Below, piece after piece: positions 47,057-57,023 of a stretch of 64,000 bases of DNA (its first letter is position 1; every line of letters starts with the position of its first letter). Below the pieces are notes generated by a model, which saw only the letters and a list, made by a program, of their open reading frames with translations, was not told the origin of the DNA and did not search any database. Source of the DNA: Bryoerythrophyllum caledonicum (lineage: Eukaryota > Streptophyta > Bryopsida > Pottiales > Pottiaceae); the NCBI GenBank assembly GCA_963971425.1, contig OZ020519.1, positions 3,984,028 through 4,048,027 on the forward strand. Direction: 5' to 3'. The position numbers were made by a program, and so were the translations under genes.

Positions 47057-49831
47057 CCAAGAACCCTGCGTTTTCCTGAAGCAAAGACTCTCTACACGAC
47101 ACCGTCCTATGATTGTACTAAACGGGAAAATAAGAAAGGGGTTCAATTCATTGCTGGGGAGCATTCTGCGTTGTTTGCTGCTGTGGCTGACATTTACAGG
47201 GAGGCCAAAGCGAATCACGGAGTAGAAGGACGTGTTCCTGTCATCTTGGCGGAGGACAAGACAAAAGTCAAGGCTCGTATATCTTGGGACGCTCGGTCTG
47301 ATGGACTGGTGGGCTTTTGTGGAGTGAAGGAGAATCATCGATGCGTATCCACCTTCAGGCCTCACGTAGGGAATGGTGAGAGTGGGTATGCAGCCATAGT
47401 AGATTCTTTCCGTCAGAATGACAAAGGGAGTTTTGCTCATGTCATCATGGTGAATCCTTTGCATGCTTTGTTGCCACGACTTGTACTTGTTGTGTCTAGC
47501 ACTTGCAACCGTTTCAATTCCGACTGGGTCCGTAATCAGTGGAATACTATTGACACGCTCTGGCAAGATAGCTGTGGGCCTGTTCTCGGACCGATTGTGG
47601 GGCATTCTTCCGATGGGGATTCTAGGAGGAGGCAGCTCATGGTCCATGACTACTGTAGCAAGGCGGGGTTCAGGTATGAAATCCCGTGGGAAGGCTGGTC
47701 CTTATCTTGTGAATGGCTTGGCGAGAATAAAGTGAGAGGCTTGCATGATCAGGATTTTATTCACAACGGAAAGAAATTAATCAACCCCCTTGACAGCGCT
47801 GTAAAGAACCTGCAGCTAGGAGCTGATGTCTGTTACTTAGATCACCTTGGTCAGGTTTATCAGAGGTTTGGTATTGATCAGCATGGTCTCAGAAAGGAAG
47901 ATGTGGAGCGCACAGATAGACAGAATTGGGCAAGTGCACAACGAATTTGTGCGAAAAAGGCCAGAACTTGTTTGCATGAACTGCGAACTACAAGGGATGC
48001 ACATCAGGAGAGAACTTTGGAGACCGAGTTGTATCTGTCTATTTGTGCTGACTATATTGACATCTTCCTTTCCATGTCCTTGACTTTGAGGGAGAGAGTG
48101 GTGCTTGCTGGCAAAGTGTCATTCTTTTTCAGGATTTGGAAGTTGTGGTTTAGCCATGGTGACCACGGTGTAGGAGGAAATACAAAGAATCTAACGTTGT
48201 AAGAATGCTTCGTAAGCAACCAGTGCTACCTTGATGTGCAGCTCTCGTGCCATTTCGTGGTCTTACTCATAAGGTATTTTCGTGATGCATTTTCTCACTT
48301 GCCGGTTCCACTGCACCTCACAGGATCTGATTCATGTGAAATTTTTTTTAGCAAGGTGGGGGGAATGCAAGGTATGGAGAGAGCGTAAGATTTCCAGGAG
48401 CTTGTGGGTTGTGCTAACACGGTGAACCACCTAGCTGCGATTGAGTACGGATCTAATGGACTGCAATTTGGTAGAGCGCATAACAAGCAGAAAAACATGT
48501 GGGCGGACTTGCATCCTCTAGAACGTGGGCAGGCACCTACAGATTTGGGAGATTATAGCGCCCTTGCCACAGATGAGGACTTCGTGGCGGCGTTGAAGGA
48601 AGGTCTGAAGGCAGCCCAATCCCAGTTGAAGGCGCTAAATATGGCTCCATCGACTTATGCTAGAAGGAAACAATGGTTCTTACAGCCTTGGACGGTGGAG
48701 GGGTCGGATCCGAAGCACTGGGCATACGTACCGCCCGAAAAGCTAGTTCCCGGCGAAGATGGCGACGGAGAGGTCATGAGGGACTCCCTTGCTGTGCAGG
48801 AAGAGGGAGACATTGTGGAGCATGACGGTGAACCCTTAGCCCCGGACGAGAGTGCGTTGGACGCTGAGAGTGCCAACCTTGACGCCGACAGGACTGTTGC
48901 TGACGCATCCTTGGAGAGTGCGGAACACGTTTTGAGTGTTGCCGAAGAAGAGTGCCGGGATGCAATCTCGCAAATGCTGGATTCAGCTGAGCCCAGCCCA
49001 CCAGTGGAGCTAACTTCTCGGAACCCTGCACAGAAAATAGAGCCGGTGGTGCATTACAATGGCAGGGCCATTTACAAATCAACGTTGGTGGGCGAATTGA
49101 ACAGGAATCCCTTCCTGTCGAAGGACCGCTTAACTCGCATCAAGAACTCTGTCTACTTCAACAACGCTGAGGATTATCTTGCTGCCGCTAATTCGACCAC
49201 GACCGCTTTTTTAGGCCTTGGAACTGATTGCGGAGTGCTATTTATGCAATCTCCCACTCTAGGCCAGAGTTCTGCAGTGAGATCCGCGCAAAAGAGGAAC
49301 CGCTGTAGTGCTCAAGTGGGACGCCCGGCTGTTGTGACCACTGGCCCTGACATTGGCACTTGGTGGCTCGGCAGGGTGCAGAAAATGCGGAGGAGGGTTG
49401 GACGAACGTGGGGATTGTGTAGGAACCCAGTCGACCTCATGGCTCACACGCCAGCAGGTAAGAAGGTAGGTTCTTCCCCGTCCATTCAAATAATGCTCAC
49501 TTCGTTCAAATCAGTGCCAGGGAGGAACAAGTACAAGTACGACGTGACAGACACCCAATGGATTGACATTAAGAGCGTGATTTGCACCATTGCACTGTCA
49601 TTCAATTCGAATACCAGCGTTTATACCCTATGAGAGGCTAATCGGTAGGTGCTAGACAAATTTATGTCACAAAATACTTGAGCACTGCAGGTGGTCCAAG
49701 TAGCTGTACCTTGAGCATCCCGGTCTCGCAGTTAGCTCTTATTTGTTGTCTAACATGGGAGTTTTGCAACTAGAGCAGCCCTCGCATTTCAAACAAGCAA
49801 CCTTAGAAGCTCCTGGTTATGTGTGTGAGGA

Positions 49832-50860
49832 GAGCTGGCGGAGATACTCGCTCAAGAGCAGGTGAATTCCATCTTGATTGCTGTAGTTTAGGGCATGAAC
49901 TCCTCCGAGACGAGTAATGATGTTCGACTTGCTGCTACGCACGCTCTATATAATGCCCTAGACTTTGCTCAAACTAACTTCGAGAATGATATGGAGCGCA
50001 ACTATATTATGAGGGTGGTTTGTGAGACCAACCTCTCACCAGATGTCCGAGTTTGTCGTTGCTGCCTTCGAATGTCTAGTCTCCATTGGCTGCACTTATT
50101 ATGATAAACTTGCCCCATACATGCAAGAACTATTTTCTCACTTCGAAAGCAGTGCAGGAAGATGAAGAGCCAGTTGCACTTCCAGCGATCGAGTTTTGGA
50201 GCTCTATTTGCAATGAGGAGATCGAGATTCAGGAAGACTACCAAGGTGATTTCTCTGGACCTGTAAATTTTTGAAACTCGCTTGTGAACCGTGATCATAT
50301 CGATGAAATTTTTAGGGGTTGCTTATTAGCACTTGGCTGTGAAGTCCCCTAATACTAATTGTCTTCAATTTAGAGGTGCTTTACTTTCACTTCATGAAAC
50401 AGGCGTTGCCTGCCATCGTTCTGATGTTGCTGGAAACGTTGACGAAGCAGGAGGAAGATCAAGATCTAGACGAAGGGGCCTGGAATTTGTCTATGGCTGG
50501 TGGGACTTGTCTGGGCTTGGTGGCTCGTGCTGTTGGAGATGACGTTGTGCCTCTTGTCACGCCCTTCGTTCAGGAGAACATTTCAAAGGGTGACTAGATA
50601 TTTCGAGAGGCTTTTCGAGATACATTTTGGATATACCTACGCTTTTGGATCCATTTTGGAGGGACCTTCGCTGGACAAGCTAAGTACTCTTGTTCATGAT
50701 GCTCTCCCCTTCATGTTGCAAGCAATGAAAGATGAGAACAACCATGTGAAGGATACTACAGCGTGGACCCTAGGAAGGATCTTTAAGTTCCTACATGGAC
50801 CTTCTCTCGAGGCTCCAGTTATTACTCAATCCAATGCGTGTTCTTGCTTTTACATGAGCT
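49832..50860 (+). pseudogene. Captured importin subunit beta-1 gene fragment
   Basis: Blocks match plant importin beta1 HEAT repeats in order: NDVRLAATHALYNALDFAQT, NFENDMERNYIMRVVCET, AAFECLVSIGCTYYDKL, AIEFWSSICNEEIEI, LLETLTKQEEDQDLDEGAWN, LSMAGGTCLGLVARAVGDD, YAFGSILEGPS and HVKDTTAWTLGRIF. There are several frameshifts (near 50040, 50150, 50590-50630). An in-frame TAG at 49889 replaces the Gln of the family motif VVQGM. A GT-AG intron (SGP, then GTAAAT...TTTAG at about 50360) is kept, so capture was from genomic DNA. Importin beta1 carries cargo through nuclear pores; this piece is non-functional. It lies at the 3' end of E4 and shows gene capture by the element. A further fragment with a splice-like end (NYVQAGAVLGNVSPDFEEYQ, 50890-51042) is unidentified. 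Confidence 0.85.
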
Positions 50861-51204
50861 AACCTTTCCATTCTCCGTTTTGCAGCTAAGTTGCAGGCCA
50901 AAGCGACCCTCTAGAAGCCACGCAGGTCCATGGCGGCTGCGGCGCCTGGGCCTCTTCTTCGTCAGCCTGTTCGCCGAGAAGAACTATGTCCAAGCTGGAG
51001 CGGTACTTGGAAATGTTTCGCCGGACTTTGAAGAGTATCAGGTATGTACTCATTATTTTGTTTACAACCTATCGCCATGCTGGAACTTGGAATGCATTTC
51101 GTTTTAGCATAGTTGGTGTACATTTCCATTGATGCAAGTGTGTTTGTTGCAATGCAGGTGCAGGGGATTTTGAGCACCGGTTACAGTAGTGTAGGTTAGC
51201 CTTA

Positions 51205-51380
51205 GTTTTGTTCATGGACCCATAATGTGCAAATTCTGGTCCTATTCACTGAGTTTGTAAACACAATGAGAACATTGTTTTTCTTAACTTCTATTATGTT
51301 CATGGATACATAATATGCTAACTTTGGTCCCATTCACTGTGTTTGTAAACACAATGAGCATTATTTTTCTTACTCCATCA
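51205..51380. repeat. About 85-bp tandem duplication in E4
   Basis: TGTTCATGGAnnCATAAT...CCATTCACTG..TTTGTAAACACAATGAG occurs at about 51213 and again at about 51298. Confidence 0.75.
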
Positions 51381-53822
51381 TTGTGTACAAAAACTATGTT
51401 TGATGTGTGTCCTAATACAGCTCCCACAGAAGACAGAATCTTGTGAGATATCAAGTAAAGGGTGACACCAAAGTTTTTTTTGGAGTAAAAGCTTTCTTCT
51501 GTCAAATTTCGTTGTAACTTAAATTGTCGTTGGCCTGAAATTTTCTCAACATTTTTTGGGTCCATGCTGCATTATATATGTCGAGAACATTCCCTAAACC
51601 AAACCACCCCATTCAATTTTGGGCCAAAATTATAGTAGAATAATTTTTCAATCTAATTTACCATATCATTTATTCATAGAAAATTGGAATTGTAAGTAAT
51701 GCAAGCCCCTTCTCTATTAACCCAAATTAGAAAATTACATAATTGTAGCATGTGAAAAAAAAAAGAAAAAAAAAAGTAATAGCCCCCTATAAAATAGTGG
51801 TAGGTCGCTCATATATCCTTATTTTTTTAAGGCACAGCACCCCCCGAGCTCTATTCATCCAATGAACTTGACGAAATTCATCCTACTTGATGGTTATGTT
51901 TTGCAAGACACGATGATGTTTTCCAGGACATGTCGATGTTTTCCAGGACATATCAATGTTTTGCCAAACACTGCTGATGTTTTCAGAGACGTCTCTGTGG
52001 GATGTCTTCAAAGACATGTAGACGTTACTCGAGACATCTTCAATTGGATGTCTCAAGTGATGTGGACCTATACACAGAATGACGTGTCACCTTGTCCGAC
52101 ATGGAATTGTGTTTGCCATGTAGATGAAGTGCTGTAAACTACAAAATATATAATATGTCCACATGGATAAGCCACCAAGGACTTTACAAAATCACCCTAA
52201 ATTCCTTATAATTCGGGTTTTGGTAGAAAAGTGGTATTTTAATATTATATTAATTAATAAATATTATTTAATATTTAAATATACAGTACTAAATTTAATA
52301 TGTCCGCTTTAATTACAGAATAATCATTTTTTATAAAATATTATTATAATATTAATTAATATTTTGTATTTTTAATATTTAAAATTAAATTTTATTTTGG
52401 AAACCATTTTGATACGAAGTGGACAAATCAAAAATTTCAGAGGATCAAAGTTAATAAATATAATCAGAATATTCTTCAATTTTATATACTTTATTTTTTT
52501 TATTTTTAAAAAAAAAAATCTAGTTTTATAAGGCTCGTGCCTTTTTTTTCCTCCTCTTGCAGACCGCTGCTCATTTCGTTGTTTTTTTTAACGTTGGGCT
52601 GCTTTCTACCTTGCACAACAGTAACTTCGACATTCTTACCTCAGGTGAAACGCTTGTCCGCTGCCAGCGTGGCAGTTTTGCGTCACCCAAGATGTCCTCG
52701 ATGACGTCCTCGGAGACGGGCGCGTTGTTGGAGACATCATCGCGTCTCCTATTTCGCACGCGCGTTTCGGGACCCTCCCACCTCCACTGTTCATTGTTGA
52801 CGCGTGGACATCCTCACGTTCACGTGGACATTACTGGCTACATCCGAGACATCAAAAAAACACGCTGACATGATTAAGGACATAACAAAAAACACGGGTT
52901 TCTTATAGTGTGTTGTCGCTTGGCAGCCCTTGGTGGAGTTCGATGATGGTTGGCTTCTTTGCGGCTGTCTCCCTTCCGCTTGAGTCCTCTCCTTTGTGGC
53001 TGCGAACTCTGCCCTGTACTCCGGGAGGCAGCCATGAGATCCGCAACCGACATACCGGCCATGGCTACATTCAAGAAAGTGGAGTGAATCCCCGGTCTCC
53101 GTTTCCGGTTTGGCCCATCGTCCTCCCCAGAGCTAAGGACTTCTATTGGATTTGAAAGTGGTGGAGGGGCCGGGCTGGTACCTGTGCCCTTCGTCCACTT
53201 TGTTGTCTTGCCTGTCATGACAAAAGGAATGGGAATACAATACTTATGGAAAACATCCCGGGCCTCCCTGTTACCATCGACTCCACGCGAAGGGTAGATC
53301 TTCAAGTCCCCATCTTGTTCGTAATCGAACTCCTTGCTCCTGCCGGTGATACCCAAGTGCCGACTTGTCGATGAAGTGCTGGCCACAAAACCGGCAATAG
53401 AAAGGGACCTTTGCCCGCGCAGTGTTGTCTCCCTCCCGTGGTTTCTCGCGCCTCCAGAGGGTGTTGATCTCTACCATCAGCAACTCGTACTCGGAGATGG
53501 TGAATGCACTGCGATTTGGAATGCAACGTATCCACTGGCTCTGGCAAACAATAACCCCCTCTTCACCAAATTTTCCCTCCACCGTAAGCTACACATGGGA
53601 CGGCCTCGATTAGAATAGGGCAGGCCAGGTTAGATGCAAACATTAAATGAAGGGCAAGACTACGCGTACCTGGGGAACAATGCCAGGTTTGCATTGTTTG
53701 ATGTCGTCCCGCCAATAAGCACTGAGAGAGGCCTCATCCAATATCGTGGCCATGGCCCTGAGCACCTCGATGGCATCCTGAATTCGTAGGTTCCGTAAGT
53801 CTGGGACACCCGGGTCACTCAC

Positions 53823-54700
53823 CTAAGTCCAAGCGACAATCAAATATGCATAAGGCAAGCCAGCACACTTGAAACATGCAATAAGTTGGTCTAAGTAGAA
53901 CTTGGCCTATGTATGAATTGGTTGAAAGAAACATGCAGAACAGTTTCATAATGTGGCCACAGACTCACCAAGCTATCAATCACAGTGGCCATGATAAAGG
54001 CTGGCAGTACTCTTCAAAAGCCAGATCTGATTATAGAAAACCCTAAACCATACACCTAAACCTATGGATTAACTCTAAACTAAGTCTTCTAGCCTACACT
54101 AAACTCTGAACTAAGTTTAACATGAGTAATGTTGCTATGGCCGTGGGAGGTGCATCTTGGCCTGCGTCAGTTGGTGTGGCATAGTGATGGTGGAGCAACC
54201 AACTATGGAGATGGCGGTGATGTAAGAACTGGCCTGCTGCTACTAAGGGCAGAGGAGGTTTGACAACACTTATCAATCATAAGAAGGGTTGGAAAAAAAC
54301 AAAAAAACAATCAAATATCCAAAACATTGGTTTCAAGAAATGTAAGAGACTAAAAGGTAAAATCTGTAATGGCCGCGATGGAGAAAGAAGAGAAGCTAAC
54401 CTTAAACACGCCTATCACTCCATGGAAACTAGAAACCAATGCTCCATATTGGCCATAGAACTAAGCGCTCTTGCGCCTTTGTCGTCCACTTTAACGATGT
54501 CCAATAATCTGCTTGAAAAATCAGATGAAGACGAGCAAAAGAAGACAAGCATCAAAAGGCGAGAAATAGAAGACGGGCTCCAGAAGACCTTGAGTAGAAG
54601 ACGAGGAGCACGAAAAGAGCCAACACCAAAGGACGAGAAAGATCCAGATGACGAGGAGAGAGTAGTTGAGGACGAGGAGAAAGCACCCACCCTAAAATCG
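53823..54700. other. Upstream region of partner gene C
   Basis: No supported gene. A short plus-strand ORF (54260 onward) is Lys/Glu-rich and low-complexity and runs into the satellite and gap. More 5' exons of gene C may lie here but were not found. Confidence 0.35.
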
Positions 54701-55300
54701 GTCCCTGCTCGCGTTGTGCTCGCGAACTGGTCGCCCTCCTTGCTCGCGCGCTCCTTGATCGCTAGCTATTGTCGCTCCCTGCTGACGCTCTTCTCGGTCT
54801 CCTGCGCCCTGTTGGTGTTGTGTTCGCGTCCGGCTCTAGCTCCCTCTTCACGGTCCTTACTCGCGAACCAATGTCGCGAACTGGTCAGGCGCTACTCGCT
54901 CTCCCGCACCCTGGTCGCGCGTTGCTGGCGCTCCCTGCTCGCACCGTGTTGGCGCTCTGCTCACTCTCCCGCGCCCTACTCGCGAGCTGCTGGCGCTCCC
55001 TGCCGCACCGTGTTGGCGCTCTGCTCGCTCTCCCGCGCCCTACTCGCGAGGTGCTGGNNNNNNNNNNNNNNNNNNNNNNNNNNNNNNNNNNNNNNNNNNN
55101 NNNNNNNNNNNNNNNNNNNNNNNNNNNNNNNNNNNNNNNNNNNNNNNNNNNNNNNNNNNNNNNNNNNNNNNNNNNNNNNNNNNNNNNNNNNNNNNNNNNN
55201 NNNNNNNNNNNNNNNNNNNNNNNNNNNNNNNNNNNNNNNNNNNNNNNNNNNNNNNNNGCGCCCTCGTGGCGCTAACCCTAAACCCTCGTCGCGCTCACCC
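54700..55300. repeat. GC-rich satellite (CTCCCTGCTCGCGC type) with assembly gap
   Basis: Degenerate tandem units such as GTGTTGGCGCTCTGCTCGCT and CGCGCCCTACTCGCGAGCTG on both sides of the 200-N gap. ORFs on both strands are repeat artefacts. Confidence 0.75.
55058..55257. other. Assembly gap of exactly 200 N
   Basis: Placeholder gap inside the GC-rich satellite, the same size as the gap at 15296-15495. Confidence 0.95.
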
Positions 55301-55472
55301 ACGCCCTCGCGCTCTCCCTCGCCCTCACTCCCCTCCTCTTCCTCCAACACTCCTCTCCCTAAACCCTAAACAGCAAACCCTGACCCTCACCCAGGGTCGC
55401 CACGAACGAAGGCAACCGAAAATCAAACCCTAACCCTCACCAAAACTCACACAACCATAGCAGCAAGCAGAA

Positions 55473-55865
55473 CACCCCAACGACAATCCCTGTACACGAA
55501 CATTCTCCCTGGCCTGCGAGAGGGCATGTTTGAAACCCCAAACTGTCATCAATGTGGAGGGCGGCTATGGCAGGAGCGGCAGGGTGTCAAGATCCGTTTT
55601 TCGGCTTGGACATTACTGGCGGTCAGGGTTGACAACGCGTGGGCTGCCCGGTGAAGGGAAGGACGGGTTGGGGGAAAAAAAGGAGCTGGGCAGGGACGGC
55701 CGGGCACATGCGCGGGCGGGAGGAAGACCGGGCTGGGCTGGGCGGGTGGGGGGAAACCGGGTTGGACTGGCCGGGTCCGAGAAGGAGGGTCGGGGCCGAA
55801 GGCAACCACCCTGACGAGGCTGCGGCATGGGCCAACGCTCGTCGGGGTGAATTAGCCAGATCCGT
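55473..55865 (-). repeat. E3 right terminal inverted repeat, carrying the unfilled E2 target
   Basis: Reverse complement of 12212-12596 plus 33302-33342. Where the left copy has E2, this copy has one uninterrupted CTCTCGCAG. Confidence 0.8.
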
Positions 55866-55929
55866 TTTTTTCAATGTCATCCCCAACACAAACGCATCCA
55901 TGAGGCATTCATGTGTGTCAAATATTACA

Positions 55930-56650
55930 AAATTGACAACCCTATGGATGCGGATGAAATGTAGTCCTCGTTTGAGCTGAAATTATGGTTGTCCATAAAA
56001 CACTATGGATACCAAATGCTAAATATCCGGATGAGCCTGTATACATCTTCATAGATTGCATAAATGTATTATATATCCTAAACACAAAAATTCAACACCC
56101 TACTATGCACAATGGCCACCCCAATAAAAACCATTCTAGCATCAATGGTGCAAATGCTACAAACAAGTATCCAACCCATATCCCTACATAAAGTAAGAGC
56201 TCATGTCAACATCAATGGCAATGACAAAGCGGACAAATTAGCAAAAACTGGCAGAGACAAAGGATATAGAGAAGCCAAAGAACCATATGAACGTGCCCAT
56301 TCCCCACCATACTATTATCAAAGAAAAGGATGGCCATCTACAGAAGACACCCCAAACAAAGGCCCAATAAGATTTCTACTCAAATACCTTAAAAGATATG
56401 ATTATGACAACAACTTAACAAAGTTAGCCAAATTTTTTCCAAATATAAAAAAATCGACATGAAATAGATACATTGACAATGAACTCTCCAATGAACTTTG
56501 GACGAACCCTCTTATCACAGACCTCCAAAAACATGTATCATAAAATTTGGAACATGCCAATGTATGGGAAATGCCCGGAAACAACTATTCTTTGGAAGAG
56601 AAAGGTTCCCCTCCATCACAATGTGCCCCATTTGTAACCCCACTAGTTAT
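55930..56650 (+). pseudogene. LINE (non-LTR retrotransposon) RNase H and 3' end remnant
   Basis: Plus-strand blocks in changing frames: SSFELKLWLSIKHYG, PVYIFIDCINVLYILNT, TILASMVQML and VRAHVNINGNDKADKLAKTG (the RNase H His, Asn, Asp block). Then come LSNELWTNPLITD and NARKQLFFGRERFPSITMCP with a CPIC knuckle. Frameshifts occur near 56000, 56115 and 56465-56530. Only the C-terminal part of the second ORF remains. It abuts the E3 right end at 55865. No poly-A tail is clear. Confidence 0.7.
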
Positions 56651-57023
56651 ATATAAAAGATTATAGTCCGTCTGGTAAAGCTAGGCCTATGGCTCTGGGC
56701 TTACCTATGACTGCTAACCCATAACCATGCACAAGCCATTAATTGTTGAAACAAGACAAAGTTCAAGTTAGTTTAAGTTAAACTATTGTCATTTAGTATC
56801 TTTTAATTTTAGTAAAGTTATACATTTATTTGACTGGAGATTGTCTTTGCCCCATTGGGGTCAACATGCATCCATTAATAATACACAAGATAAACAAAAA
56901 TCAACCTCTTCTAAATGAAATTAGCTCCTTAGGGTGGAAAGTGGACCCGCTAATAGTAATTACAGTTGGAGCCAGAGCTACTACACATATCCCTTTATGA
57001 AAGCACTAGAAAAAGCATTTAAC
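56651..57023. other. Non-coding stretch right of the LINE remnant
   Basis: AT-rich, no ORF. At about 56883 it holds the same 20 bases that form the left end of E4 (ACACAAGATAAACAAAAATC). Confidence 0.4.

Larger units (their letters stand above)
42621..49633 (+). pseudogene. E4 transposase-like gene, two exons, four in-frame stops
   Basis: One frame spans 42621-44616, then a phase-0 GT-AG intron (44617-47056), then 47057-49633. Stops: TAG 43188, TAG 44511, TAA 48200 and TAA about 48386; coding character continues past each. The N-terminal part has a Cys/His cluster (YCGECKREIG...HSALHIKQWC) that could be a BED- or THAP-like finger. The second exon has three acidic blocks spaced as in an RNase H-like DDE/D transposase: AEDKTKVKARISWD (Asp about 47254), GHSSDGDSRRRQ (Asp about 47611) and GSDSCEIFFSKVGG (Glu about 48338). 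It ends in a basic C-terminal part. I do not recognise the family; P-element/THAP9 or Kolobok relatives are the nearest guess. It probably moved E4 and is now inactive here. Confidence 0.5.
41311..51852 (+). mobile_element. E4: 10.5-kb element of unassigned superfamily nested in CACTA copy 2
   Basis: Boundaries come from comparing the two CACTA copies: the insert begins ACACAAGATAAACAAAAATC and ends GCACAGCACCCCCCGAG. CTCT is present on both sides (41307-41310, 51849-51852) and may be a 4-bp duplication. I see no clear terminal inverted repeat, only a shared subterminal TATGAGCGA. It carries a long transposase-like gene (42621-49633), an intron-nested small ORF and an importin-beta1 fragment. 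The first 20 bases recur at about 56883. Confidence 0.6.
40007..52910. mobile_element. CACTA element copy 2, split by E4
   Basis: The left end CACTATAAGAAACCCGTG is at 40007 and its inverted copy ends at 52910. Its two halves (40007-41310 and 51853-52910, about 2.36 kb together) align in inverted orientation with the 2378-bp copy 1 along their whole length. Flanking triplets are TGC and TGT, a likely 3-bp duplication with one change. It lies in exon 2 of partner gene C. The interruption point is the copy 1 sequence CGCCGCCTCTATTCATCC, cut after CTCT. Confidence 0.88.
37779..53822 (-). pseudogene. MULE partner gene C (E3), split by CACTA copy 2
   Basis: Minus-strand exons: 53822-53670 (153 nt, same length as in gene D), 53588-52911 continuing at 40006-39349 across CACTA copy 2, and 39257-37779. 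Removing the CACTA and one target copy restores KRQH followed by APAAATTT and an open frame to the PDWRLSDSRARELTKI and PGLYLLVKLTDDVISL blocks. Exon 2 begins GKFGEEGVIVCQSQW and has a C2H2-like finger (CRFCGQHF...LGYHRQ). Exon 3 has EIEKFYLHHDE, LARALKLHS, MRELVRMGKIYFPDMDTTG and LLLRENISLGY, parallel to gene D. Breaks: a frameshift near 53330, TAG 39196 and the 12.9-kb insertion. No Ulp1-like part. Function unknown. Confidence 0.65.
12212..55865. mobile_element. MULE element E3, containing nested E2, CACTA copy 2 and E4
   Basis: Outer inverted repeats: 12212-12596 continuing at 33302-33342 after the E2 insertion, versus 55865-55473 in reverse complement. Both start GGATCTGGCTAATTCACCCC, and the shared GACGAGCGTTG follows. 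This terminus aligns base for base with the E2 terminus, so E2 and E3 belong to one family. Inside are MULE3 (33716-36990, plus) and partner gene C (53822-37779, minus), tail to tail. I could not recognise a 9-bp target duplication at these outer ends. The element's own DNA is about 10 kb once nested insertions are removed. Confidence 0.65.

Noticed and set aside
48200-48390. Separate downstream gene starting at 48404
   Set aside because: The frame is continuous from 47057, and the region between the two stops encodes a conserved-looking acidic block, so one decayed gene is simpler.
54260-55369. 369-aa plus-strand ORF
   Set aside because: Low-complexity, runs through satellite and gap; no supported domain.
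55260-55385. Telomere-like CCCTAAA words
   Set aside because: Only two or three scattered units in a GC-rich satellite, not a telomeric array.
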